From assembly GCA_964563925.1 (NCBI GenBank), contig CAZLZD010000036.1:1-45322 (forward strand): 45,322 bases of DNA. The letters are read 5' to 3'. Below, piece after piece: positions 32,701-40,948 of this stretch (its first letter is position 1; every line of letters starts with the position of its first letter). The notes under the pieces were generated by a model. It was not told the origin of the DNA and made no database searches. It was given only the letters and a program-made list of their open reading frames with translations. Position numbers and translations under genes: made by a program. Source of the stretch: JAUILA01 sp964563925 (lineage in GTDB: Bacteria > Bacteroidota > Bacteroidia > Cytophagales > Cyclobacteriaceae).

Positions 32701-33045
32701 ATGCCAAGATCAGTAAATCATGTTGCGTCAAAAGCACGCAGGAAAAAAATCCTGAAAGCCGCGAAGGGTTATTTCGGGAGAAGAAAAAACGTATGGACCG
32801 TTGCCAAAAACGCGGTTGAAAAAGGATATCAGTATGCATACCGCGATCGCAAGGCGAAGAAGCGCGATTTCAGAAAACTCTGGATTCAGCGTATCAACGC
32901 CGGTGCACGTGCACACGGAATGTCCTATTCACAATTAATGGGTAACCTGAAGAAAGCGAATATTGACCTGAACCGGAAGGTGCTGGCAGACCTCGCCATG
33001 AATCACCCCCAGGCCTTTGAAGCTATTGTGAATAAAGTAAAATAA
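32701..33045 (+). CDS. rplT: 50S ribosomal protein L20
   Basis: This 114-residue protein binds 23S rRNA early in assembly of the large subunit. It has the basic N-terminal extension MPRSVNHVASKARRKKILK and the GYFGRRKNVWTVAK and LWIQRINAGARAHG segments. In other bacteria L20 represses its own operon by binding the leader. No leader resembling that was recognised here. The gene ends 20 bases before a terminator. Confidence 0.97.
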   Translation: MPRSVNHVASKARRKKILKAAKGYFGRRKNVWTVAKNAVEKGYQYAYRDRKAKKRDFRKLWIQRINAGARAHGMSYSQLMGNLKKANIDLNRKVLADLAMNHPQAFEAIVNKVK

Positions 33046-33065
33046 ATAAAGCACACCGATCTGTT

Positions 33066-33097
33066 AACCCTGTGGCCGTCAAGTCACAGGGTTTTTT
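33066..33097 (+). terminator. Terminator of the infC operon
   Basis: AACCCTGTG (33066-33074) pairs with CACAGGGTT (33085-33093) across a 10-base loop, followed by TTTT. It ends the rplT transcript. The stop codon of the convergent aminotransferase gene (33079-33081) lies in the loop. Confidence 0.87.
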
Positions 33098-33912
33098 ATT
33101 TCGCTAAACCAGGCATCCAGGCGATCAGTATTCTCCGTCAGCTTTTTACCGCACCATTCCGAGATACTGCCCAGGTGCAGCGCATTGCAGGTGAATGCCT
33201 CATCCGGCGAGACCTCGTCGGGAATGGCCAGCACCTCGTTCACACTTTTTCCTTCAGCCCTGATGACTTCGGTAATATGATCACGCATTACACCCCTGAC
33301 ACAACCACTTTCAACCGAAGGGGTATACCATGTATCATTCTCCCGCCAAAAAATGTTGCTCTCAATGCATTCGGCAATCATACCTTCGGTATTACAAATA
33401 ATCAGGTCATCCAGTCCGCGCTCTCCGCATTCAAAGGATGCCATCACATAGGGCTGGGCACTCATTGATTTGGCTCCGGACCAGGGGAAGACAGCGATCC
33501 TGACTGTTTTGGACACATCCAGGCGAATACCCGTTTTCAGCGAGGGCCGGTCGGAAGCGGTAACGGTCACAGCCCAGTTTACATGCCGCTCCCGGGTGCG
33601 ATAACCACCCGGTTGTCCGGCACGCCTCCAGATCATCAGCTTAACCTTTACCTGCGGGGATTCAATCTCATTGAGCTGGATCAGTGTATCCGCATTTTCC
33701 TCAATGAAGCGAAGCTCATTTTCCGGAAGGTCAAAGTGAAAGGCAGATGCCGAACGCATTACCCGCTCCAGGTGGTTTTCGAGCAGCGGAATATTGCCTT
33801 CAGTCCACAGCATAGTCTCAAAAAAGCCATCTCCGTATTGAAATGCGCGGTCATGCGACGACCAGGGGATGGGTTCGTCGATCAGGTTGCCATTAAAGAG
33901 TACTTTCATCAT
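33079..33912 (-). CDS. Class IV aminotransferase, PabC-like
   Basis: This 277-residue PLP enzyme of fold type IV could be aminodeoxychorismate lyase (folate pathway), branched-chain or D-amino-acid aminotransferase. It has RAFQYGDGFFETM (about 22-34), a probable PLP Lys in WSGAKSMSAQPYVMAS, the NTEGMIAECIESNIF motif (about 184-198) and TPSVESGCVRGVMRD. Length and the short N-terminus fit PabC best, but pabA/pabB genes are not in the window. Two Met codons open the frame; either could be used. It overlaps the rplT terminator and faces sdaAB. Confidence 0.85.
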   Translation of the reverse strand: MMKVLFNGNLIDEPIPWSSHDRAFQYGDGFFETMLWTEGNIPLLENHLERVMRSASAFHFDLPENELRFIEENADTLIQLNEIESPQVKVKLMIWRRAGQPGGYRTRERHVNWAVTVTASDRPSLKTGIRLDVSKTVRIAVFPWSGAKSMSAQPYVMASFECGERGLDDLIICNTEGMIAECIESNIFWRENDTWYTPSVESGCVRGVMRDHITEVIRAEGKSVNEVLAIPDEVSPDEAFTCNALHLGSISEWCGKKLTENTDRLDAWFSEIKNPVT

Positions 33913-34029
33913 TTATCAATTTATTTCGTCAAGGTAAAATGCCACCTTACAAGGGAAATGAACCACTCAGAATGATTCCCTAAGAAGGCCTTCGAATAAT
34001 AGTTAATATTGCTTTGAACGTACCTAAAG

Positions 34030-34707
34030 ATGGCAGAAAAAAGTGGAATTTTTGATATGATCGGACCGGTAATGATCGGACCTTCGAGTTCGCACACTGC
34101 GGGTGTCGTCAGGATTGCACGCGCTGCCATTCGCATACTGGGTGAAGCTCCTGCGGAAGCGGTCATTACCTTTTACAATTCGTTCGCCCGTACCTATGAG
34201 GGACACGGCAGTGACCGCGCGATCATAGCCGGGCTCCTTGATTTTAAGGCCGATGATGCACGAATCCGGGAGGCCTTTACACATGCCGGCCATAAAAACC
34301 TGAACTACCGTTTCCGATCGGTTGGAAATGCATCCACCCTCCATCCAAATACAATTAAGCTGGAACTGACGGGTGCTTCCCGTTCTGCGGTTGTGGTCGG
34401 GGAAAGCCGTGGCGGGGGCGTGATCAGCATTGAGGAAGTGGACGGGTTCAAGGCAGGATTCTCCGCCAGTATGCATACCATTATTATCAAGGCGCGCGAT
34501 GTACAGGGCAGCATTGCCTATATCTCAAACATCCTCGCCAATGACCATTGCAACATCGCGACCATGAGTGTATCCAGAAAGGGCAAGCATGACCTGGCCT
34601 GCCTGGTGATTGAAATGGATTCCGGCCTAAGGCCTATAACCCTGGAGTATTTGCGAAGCCTGGATTGGGTGCAGGAAATTATCTATATACCAGACATTGA
34701 CTTATAA
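34030..34707 (+). CDS. sdaAB: L-serine dehydratase, iron-sulfur-dependent, beta subunit
   Basis: The beta subunit of the two-part [4Fe-4S] L-serine dehydratase, which deaminates serine to pyruvate. The 225-residue protein has the family motif GPVMIGPSSSHTAG (about 12-25) and ends in an ACT-like regulatory domain (about 150-225: FSASMHTIIIKARDVQGSI). The alpha subunit, which carries the catalytic cysteines, does not lie next to it in the window. That is unusual but not rare in Bacteroidota. The tolC-like gene starts just after its stop. Confidence 0.92.
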   Translation: MAEKSGIFDMIGPVMIGPSSSHTAGVVRIARAAIRILGEAPAEAVITFYNSFARTYEGHGSDRAIIAGLLDFKADDARIREAFTHAGHKNLNYRFRSVGNASTLHPNTIKLELTGASRSAVVVGESRGGGVISIEEVDGFKAGFSASMHTIIIKARDVQGSIAYISNILANDHCNIATMSVSRKGKHDLACLVIEMDSGLRPITLEYLRSLDWVQEIIYIPDIDL

Positions 34708-34719
34708 GTGGCAATAAAT

Positions 34720-36159
34720 ATGAAATACCTTCTGATCTGTACACTCCTGATTTTGTCCGGGTTCCGGCTTATGGGCCAGCAGCAGGATTCCATCTGGACG
34801 TTGCAGGAATGCATAACCTATGCCCTTGAAAATAACCTCAACCTTGAGCGTAGTGAGCTGAACGTAAGTTCATCCGAAATAAACTACAAACAGTCGCAGA
34901 TGGCATTTCTTCCGAGCCTGAATGCCCAGGGATCTGTTGGCCGGAACTGGGGGCGTTCCATTGATCCCACGTCCAACTTATTTGTTAACCAGCAAATTAA
35001 TTCAGCAAATATGAGCGGTTCTGCGAGCCTGCCCATATTCGGTGGGTTTACCCGGCAGAATACCCTCAAACAAAATGAATATGCGTACCGGGCCAGTGAA
35101 ATGAATTTTAAGGCCTCCGAAAACGATGTCATTCTCAACATCATAGGTTTTTATACCAACGTCCTGTTTGCACGTGAATTAATGGAAAATGCACGGAAGC
35201 AGCTTAACACATCCGAGCAGCAGGAATCCCGGACCCGGATACAGGTCGAATCGGGGGCGCTTCCCCGGGCAGACCTCCTGGAGATTCAGGCACAGAAGGC
35301 AACCAATGAATTTAACCTGGTAAGCCGGCAAAATGAATACCAGCAGGCAAAGCTTCAGCTTAAGCTTGCCATGCAGCTGCCTCCGGAGGCGAATGTGGAT
35401 ATCGAAGTTCCTGAAATTGACGTGACGGCTGATCCGGTGCTTGAGCTTACCGCCTACGAGATTTACCAAATTGCCCTGAACAATATGCCCGAGGTAAAAG
35501 CGGCTGAATATGATGTCTCGAGTTCGGAAATGGGTATTAAAGTAGCAAAAGGCAACCTGTACCCGACACTGGGATTGTCGGCCAATATGTTCACCAACTA
35601 TTCGAACATCCGGGATCAGCGGATTATTCCGGATGGAACGACCACACCGGTAACCCAGCAGATCGGGGTTGTGCAGTCTACCGGAGAAGCTGTCGTGGCC
35701 ACGGTGGAAGTTCCCAATACCTCCACTGAGCCCTTTGGCTTTCCGGAACAGTTCAATGAAAACCTGAGTACCACGGTATCACTTGGAGTAAGCATACCCA
35801 TATTTAACCGGTTTGCTACGCGCTACGACATTGAACGGGCCAAGATTTCCAATCAGCAGGCACTCATCACCGAACGCGAAACAAAATACCTGCTTTGGCA
35901 AACCATTCAGCAGGCTTACAACGATGTGGAGGCGGCGGCAAAATCATACACGGCCTCACTCGTACAGGTTGAAGCAAGGGAAGAGGCCTTTCGGGTCATT
36001 TCCCGGCGGTATGAGATCGGCGCCGTTAACTTTGTGGATTACCAGGTATCCGAAACGCAATACTTTCAGGCGCAGTCTGACCTGGTGCGTTCCAAGTATG
36101 ATCTGATTTTCAAACAAAAAATTCTGGACTTTTATCAGGGCAAACCCCTGGAACTATAG
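34720..36159 (+). CDS. TolC-family outer-membrane efflux protein
   Basis: The 479-residue outer-membrane channel protein has a signal peptide (about 1-20, ending in RLMGQ). Two outer-membrane efflux repeats follow (about 25-225 and 235-470), with the NLNLERSELNVSSSEINYKQ and NNMPEVKAAEYDVSSSEMGI segments. The trimeric tunnel is inferred from the family. The ATG at 34720 is preferred to a GTG at 34708 that would touch the sdaAB stop, because it gives a clean signal peptide. It is two bases from the adaptor gene, forming an efflux pair. Confidence 0.92.
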   Translation: MKYLLICTLLILSGFRLMGQQQDSIWTLQECITYALENNLNLERSELNVSSSEINYKQSQMAFLPSLNAQGSVGRNWGRSIDPTSNLFVNQQINSANMSGSASLPIFGGFTRQNTLKQNEYAYRASEMNFKASENDVILNIIGFYTNVLFARELMENARKQLNTSEQQESRTRIQVESGALPRADLLEIQAQKATNEFNLVSRQNEYQQAKLQLKLAMQLPPEANVDIEVPEIDVTADPVLELTAYEIYQIALNNMPEVKAAEYDVSSSEMGIKVAKGNLYPTLGLSANMFTNYSNIRDQRIIPDGTTTPVTQQIGVVQSTGEAVVATVEVPNTSTEPFGFPEQFNENLSTTVSLGVSIPIFNRFATRYDIERAKISNQQALITERETKYLLWQTIQQAYNDVEAAAKSYTASLVQVEAREEAFRVISRRYEIGAVNFVDYQVSETQYFQAQSDLVRSKYDLIFKQKILDFYQGKPLEL

Positions 36160-36161
36160 TT

Positions 36162-37514
36162 ATGGCAAAGAAACGCAATTCAAATAAGTGGCTTTATTAT
36201 GTATTAGGGGTACTGCTTCTCCTCATCGTCTTCTTGTTTGTAGCCCGGTCACAGGGTTGGATAGGCGCAAAACGTACCCTGGAAGTAGAGCTTACCGAGG
36301 CCAGGAAGGTCTCCATTACCGAAACAGTAAGTGCATCGGGAATGGTTCAGCCGGTCATTGAAGTAAAACTCAGCCCGGAAGTTTCGGGTGAGCTTATTGA
36401 GCTGAATGTCGAAGAAGGCGACTCCGTAGTGGAAGGGCAGATGCTGGCCAAAGTGAGGCCGGACAATTTTATTGCTGCCCTTGAGCAGGCCCAGGCATCC
36501 CTGAATCAGCAGAAAGCCAATCAGCTTTCTTCGCAGGCTGCACTTGCCCGGGCAGAGGCCACCTTTCAGCGGGCGGAACTGGAATACAACCGGCAAAAGA
36601 AGCTGTATCAGGAGAAGGTCATCTCCGATGCGGAATGGGAGCTTGCCCAGCAGAATTATCAGATTGCGCAGAACGACCTTAAGTCCGCCAGGCAATCGGT
36701 GGAGGCCGCCAATTATATTGTGAAAAGCAGCAGGGCTTCCCTGTCCCAGGCACAGGAAAATCTGCGCCGGACAACCGTGACATCTCCCATGAGCGGCACT
36801 GTATCCAAACTAAATGTTGAACAGGGTGAAACGGTTTTGGGTACCCAGCAATTCCAGGGTACGGAGATTATGCGCATTGCAGACCTTGATCAAATGGAAG
36901 TGAGGGTGGATGTAAATGAAAACGATATAATCCGGGTCTCAATGGGTGATACAGCGGTTATTGATGTGGATGCCTATTCTCACCTCGACAAAGAATTTAA
37001 AGGTGTGGTAACTTCCATTGCCAATACAGCAAATGACAAGGCCACAGCGGATGCGGTTACGGAATTCCAGGTGAAGATCCGTATTCTCAATTCTTCCTAC
37101 CAGGACCTTGTCAATCAGGGTAACCGCTTTCCTTTCCGGCCGGGCATGACTGCGAGTGTGGATATTATCACCCAGCAGAAAGATGGTGTACTCTCAGTAC
37201 CCCTGGCAGCTGTTACCACACGCGAAGAGGATCAGGGAGGTGAAGAAAATGAGGGTGGATCCCTGGTGGTCTCGGAAGATCGCCGTGAGGTGGTATTCGT
37301 TATGGAAAACGGGGTGGCTTCATTGCGTGAAGTAGAAACAGGAATCAGTGATTTCGATAATATTGAGGTCCTGAGTGGTGTTTCGGAAGGCGAAACAATC
37401 ATCAGCGGACCGTTCCTCATCGTATCAAAGCGTTTGAAGGACGGTGACCCGGTGTCCAAAGCTGGCCCGAGGGGAAGAAATGACAATGGAGATGAGGAGG
37501 AAGCTGACGATTAA
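36162..37514 (+). CDS. HlyD/MacA-like periplasmic adaptor of an efflux system
   Basis: This 450-residue membrane fusion protein links an inner-membrane pump to a TolC-like channel. It has an N-terminal anchor (about 9-29), a biotinyl-lipoyl half-motif (VKLSPEVSGELIELNVEEGD, about 67-86), a long coiled-coil hairpin (about 105-200), and the second half-motif (VTSPMSGTVSKLNVEQGE). A beta-barrel and membrane-proximal domain follow. The C-terminal region has a charged tail (GRNDNGDEEEADD). MacA-like architecture suggests a MacB ABC pump, but no ATPase or permease gene follows. Its stop overlaps the convergent glycosyltransferase stop. Confidence 0.9.
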   Translation: MAKKRNSNKWLYYVLGVLLLLIVFLFVARSQGWIGAKRTLEVELTEARKVSITETVSASGMVQPVIEVKLSPEVSGELIELNVEEGDSVVEGQMLAKVRPDNFIAALEQAQASLNQQKANQLSSQAALARAEATFQRAELEYNRQKKLYQEKVISDAEWELAQQNYQIAQNDLKSARQSVEAANYIVKSSRASLSQAQENLRRTTVTSPMSGTVSKLNVEQGETVLGTQQFQGTEIMRIADLDQMEVRVDVNENDIIRVSMGDTAVIDVDAYSHLDKEFKGVVTSIANTANDKATADAVTEFQVKIRILNSSYQDLVNQGNRFPFRPGMTASVDIITQQKDGVLSVPLAAVTTREEDQGGEENEGGSLVVSEDRREVVFVMENGVASLREVETGISDFDNIEVLSGVSEGETIISGPFLIVSKRLKDGDPVSKAGPRGRNDNGDEEEADD

Positions 37515-38587
37515 CTAATTTCCTTATAACATTCCGCCGTCTGACGTGCCATTGTATGGTAATCAAAGCGGGCCAGTGTGTGCCTGGCTGCCTCTACCAT
37601 GCGGCGCGTCTCTTCCGGGTGATTCAGGGCATGCATTATCTCGCGGGCAAATCCCGTCGCGTCACCCGGACTAACCAGCCTGCCTGTCCTGCCGTGATCT
37701 ATCATTTCAGGTATTCCTCCTGTTCTGGAAGCAACAACCCCGGTTTTACAGGCAAAGGCATCCAGCACTGAGGTACCCAGTCCTTCCTGCAGGGAGGTAA
37801 AGGCGAACAAGTCAAATTGCTGAAGGTACTCCAGGGGATGATGTACGTGCCCCGTAAAGGAAACATGGGGCCGGATACCCAATTGATCAGTACGTTTTTC
37901 AAGCGATCCGCGCAAGGGGCCGTCACCAACAATCACGAACTTCAGGTCGCTGGCCTCAGACAGACATATCTTCGCCGCATTCAGAAATGTGTCAATATCC
38001 TTTTCCGGTGAAAGTGCCGCAATTATACCCACGACCCTGTGATTCTCCGGCACAGACAATTCCGCCCTCAGGTCAAAGGAAGGTCTTATGACCTTTCCCG
38101 GATCAATACCGCTGTGAATGGTGACCGCTTTCTCCGGCTCCGAAAGGTAATCCTGCATGACCTTCCGGATATAATCAGACACACAGATTATCCGGCGCAC
38201 CTGCGGGTGGTTATACCTCCGGCGAGTCAGGATATTTCCCGAAGGCATTACCGCTACGCGCCGGCTTACCACTACCGGCAATCCCAAACCCAGCGTGAGG
38301 GATGCCCAGGCAAGCACGTGTGCCTTGCCGGTATGACAATGGACCAGGTCAATGGAAAATTCCCTGCAATACTGCCTGAGCCGAAGGGCTGCCGGGACCA
38401 GTGCCGGTGCTGAAAAGGAAGCGGCCTCAAATGGAATATTTTCCTGCCTGCAATACGATTCAAACGCAGAACCCCGTCGGCAGAACACATAATGTTTTAC
38501 CTCATTGGTTCCCCTGATGAGATACGCAATTTGCTGTTCACCGCCCCTCCAGGTGCGTTCGGAGCTGATGTGTAGCACCCTGGTCAT
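37511..38587 (-). CDS. GT4-family glycosyltransferase
   Basis: This 358-residue GT-B glycosyltransferase is probably involved in envelope polysaccharide or LPS core. It has an N-terminal domain with SSERTWRGGEQQIAYLI and the DLVHCHTGKAHVLAW segment. In the C-terminal domain, VIVGDGPLRGSLE and the TSLQEGLGTSVLDAFACKTG E-loop are typical of GT4. The ATG at 38587 overlaps the upstream GT2 stop by four bases, which fixes the start; an earlier in-frame start would extend into that gene. It is the last gene of the accC-to-GT4 run. Confidence 0.9.
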   Translation of the reverse strand: MTRVLHISSERTWRGGEQQIAYLIRGTNEVKHYVFCRRGSAFESYCRQENIPFEAASFSAPALVPAALRLRQYCREFSIDLVHCHTGKAHVLAWASLTLGLGLPVVVSRRVAVMPSGNILTRRRYNHPQVRRIICVSDYIRKVMQDYLSEPEKAVTIHSGIDPGKVIRPSFDLRAELSVPENHRVVGIIAALSPEKDIDTFLNAAKICLSEASDLKFVIVGDGPLRGSLEKRTDQLGIRPHVSFTGHVHHPLEYLQQFDLFAFTSLQEGLGTSVLDAFACKTGVVASRTGGIPEMIDHGRTGRLVSPGDATGFAREIMHALNHPEETRRMVEAARHTLARFDYHTMARQTAECYKEIS

Positions 38588-39357
38588 ATTTCCTTCCCTT
38601 TTCTTAATTCGGCCAGCTTGCTGTATTTCAGAAAGCGATAGTACCCGCTGTTCTTGCATACAATGAATCCGTAATAACCATCCAGAATCCCCAGCTTGAT
38701 AATGTAATTACGAAAAAAGGTGAAGGCCGGATAAAGGAATAAATGCCAGAAAGGAATGACTTTCTTTCCTTTTTTATGTGCTTCACGTGCAGCAATATCA
38801 GAAAATTTATTCATCTGGGTCAGATGCTCACCGATCGTGTGATAGGTGTAATGCAGCAGGTCACCCTGCAAATTTTTCGGGCTGACATCCTCGCTAAGCA
38901 CAACCGTATCATGGGGATTAGTGCCTCCCCAGCGCCCCTTTCTTCGGTCCCACAGCCTGATCTTGCGCCCCGGATACCATCCGCAGTGATGGATCCACTG
39001 ACCGCAGTAGGAGGTGAGCCTGCTTATTTTCCAGGCATCATGCTGCCAGTCACTCTTAAGCAGAAGAATCGACTCCTGCAATTCAGCAGTCAGTTCCTCA
39101 TCCGCATCCAGCGAAAGTATATGATGAAACCGTGCCTGATCCACGGCATAATTCTTTTGCTGGATATGACCTTCGAAGGGATGCGTGATAAACCGGACCT
39201 TAAACTCCTCACAGATAGCACGTGTATCATCCGTACTGAAGGAATCCACGACTAGGATCTCGTCGGCAACGGGCATCAGCGAGGACAGGCAACGACGTAT
39301 ATTCTTTTGTTCGTTATAGGTAATTACCACGGCGGAAATCTGGATAGGGTTACTCAT
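38584..39357 (-). CDS. GT2-family glycosyltransferase, WaaE/KdtX-like
   Basis: This 257-residue GT-A glycosyltransferase has AVVITYNEQKNIRRCLSSL (about 10-28), DEILVVDSFSTDDT and the metal-binding-type LSLDADEEL (about 86-94). The length and the C-terminal hydrophobic segment near WHLFLYPAFTFFRNYIIKLG resemble WaaE/KdtX beta-1,4-glucosyltransferases of the LPS inner core. Overlaps of four bases with both neighbours show translational coupling in one operon with GT9 and GT4. The actual sugar is not determined. Confidence 0.88.
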   Translation of the reverse strand: MSNPIQISAVVITYNEQKNIRRCLSSLMPVADEILVVDSFSTDDTRAICEEFKVRFITHPFEGHIQQKNYAVDQARFHHILSLDADEELTAELQESILLLKSDWQHDAWKISRLTSYCGQWIHHCGWYPGRKIRLWDRRKGRWGGTNPHDTVVLSEDVSPKNLQGDLLHYTYHTIGEHLTQMNKFSDIAAREAHKKGKKVIPFWHLFLYPAFTFFRNYIIKLGILDGYYGFIVCKNSGYYRFLKYSKLAELRKGKEI

Positions 39358-40355
39358 GCCAGGGAATGCATTAATTGTCTGGTTTCAATCTTCAGGGCGC
39401 ACTTGAAATGTCCTTCCGGACAGGCTGCATGGCCATGTAACCCGCACGGACGGCAGTCGAGTGGCTCGGAAATTTCCACAACCCGGGACTGGTCTGATAA
39501 AGGGGTAAAGCCAAATCCGGGCACTGTCGAACAGAATACCGCGGTTACCGGGGCATTCATCGCGGAAGCAAGATGCAGCGGAGCCGAGTCGTTGACATAA
39601 TTCATCCGGGCATTTTCCATCAACGCGGCTGATCCAAGCAGGGACAATTTTCCGGTCAGGTCATGCATCCTGATCAGCTTGTTATTCACCCCCGCCATAA
39701 CTTTTTCTGCCACGGCCTTATCACCGGGAGCCCCGAGCAGATAGACCGTAAAGGGCTTATCAATCGCATTCAGGAATTCACTCCATTTTTCAGCTGGCCA
39801 TTGCTTGGTAAACCACACCGAGGCAGGAGCCACACAGATATACGGACCTTCCTTATCCGGCAATTCATCGTAATGTGATTTTTGCGGGTACAGACGGGGT
39901 CTTTTCAACTCAGGCGCAAGATCGGAAAACAATGCATGGTTACGCTCAATCTCATGAAGTGAGCCTTCCGGGTTTATTACGTGCGAATACCTGCTGGTGA
40001 ACAGGAAGGACATTGGGTTCTTGCGAAAACCACGCAGCTCTCTTCCGCCTGAAAATGCGGTAAGAATCCCCGACGTCGCAAACCGCTGAAAATTTATGAC
40101 CAGATCAAATTTCTCTTTCCGGATGGAGGAGATCATGTTTCGGACGTTACGCCACTTTTTTGATTTATCCAGCACCCATACCCGGGAAAGCTGAGGGTTG
40201 CCCGACAGTAATGATTCATTGCCCTTACGGAGCAGAAAATGAATCTCCGCCCCGGGATGTGCCGCCCGGACAGACTCCACGGCCGAGGTGGCGAGGACGA
40301 CATCCCCGAGAAATGCAGTCTGGATCAGGAGTATTTTTTGTGGTTTGGCAGTCAT
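39354..40355 (-). CDS. GT9-family (heptosyltransferase-like) glycosyltransferase
   Basis: This 333-residue protein belongs to the ADP-heptose:LPS heptosyltransferase family (WaaC/WaaF-like). The N-terminus KILLIQTAFLGDVVLATSAV contains the family GD motif. A C-terminal NDSAPLHLASAMNAPVTAVF-like stretch (about 253-272) gives the nucleotide-sugar site. The GLHGHAACPEGHFKC segment near the end carries Cys/His residues seen in many WaaF. A TTG at 40364 is in frame, but the ATG at 40355 is a better start. It lies 17 bases after maf and overlaps the GT2 gene by four bases. Confidence 0.9.
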   Translation of the reverse strand: MTAKPQKILLIQTAFLGDVVLATSAVESVRAAHPGAEIHFLLRKGNESLLSGNPQLSRVWVLDKSKKWRNVRNMISSIRKEKFDLVINFQRFATSGILTAFSGGRELRGFRKNPMSFLFTSRYSHVINPEGSLHEIERNHALFSDLAPELKRPRLYPQKSHYDELPDKEGPYICVAPASVWFTKQWPAEKWSEFLNAIDKPFTVYLLGAPGDKAVAEKVMAGVNNKLIRMHDLTGKLSLLGSAALMENARMNYVNDSAPLHLASAMNAPVTAVFCSTVPGFGFTPLSDQSRVVEISEPLDCRPCGLHGHAACPEGHFKCALKIETRQLMHSLA

Positions 40356-40372
40356 CCGGGGCAAAAATACAT

Positions 40373-40948
40373 CTAATTAAAGAAATGCTCCCTGAGTGCC
40401 TGGTATACCTTGTGTACGGGAAGACCAACCACCGTGAAATAGGAGCCTTCGATCCGTTCCACTGCAACCATCCCCAACCATTCCTGGATCCCATAGCCAC
40501 CGGCTTTGTCGTAGGGAGAAAAACCCGACAGGTAGTAATCAATCTCTGCGGTGGATAAGGCTTTGAAATATACCCGCGTAAGATCGTCAAAGCTTATCAT
40601 TTTGTCTCCCTTCCGGATACAGACCCCGGTGATTACCTCGTGGCTTCTGCCAGAGAGTCGTTGCAGGAGCTTTACCCCCTCATCATAATTGGCAGGCTTA
40701 CCCAGGATGTCATTGTCCACTTTCACAATGGTGTCGGCTGTAAGCACCAGTTCATCACCCATTCCGCTCAGCTGATCCGCCTTTTTCCTGGCCAGGTATT
40801 CGGCCACGCGGGCCGGGTCCATCGTCGCCGGATAAGACTCATCGGCCCGATTGGCGATCACCCTTACCCGGAACCCCGCTTCTTCAAGGAGTTGCCGCCG
40901 ACGGGGCGAACTAGAGGCAAGGGTCAGATGAATGCTGGAATTCTCCAT
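40373..40948 (-). CDS. maf: Maf-family nucleoside triphosphate pyrophosphatase
   Basis: Maf proteins hydrolyse non-canonical or dTTP/UTP nucleotides to monophosphates and are linked to cell division and nucleotide-pool cleaning. The 191-residue length is normal. The opening LASSSPRRRQLLEEAGF (about 10-26) and VLTADTIVKVDNDILGKP (about 66-83) are family hallmarks, and SGRSHEVITGVC is present. The ATG at 40948 lies 38 bases inside the DUF1015 gene and is the only start that keeps the substrate-binding N-terminus. dTTP/UTP specificity is inferred from the family. Confidence 0.93.
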   Translation of the reverse strand: MENSSIHLTLASSSPRRRQLLEEAGFRVRVIANRADESYPATMDPARVAEYLARKKADQLSGMGDELVLTADTIVKVDNDILGKPANYDEGVKLLQRLSGRSHEVITGVCIRKGDKMISFDDLTRVYFKALSTAEIDYYLSGFSPYDKAGGYGIQEWLGMVAVERIEGSYFTVVGLPVHKVYQALREHFFN

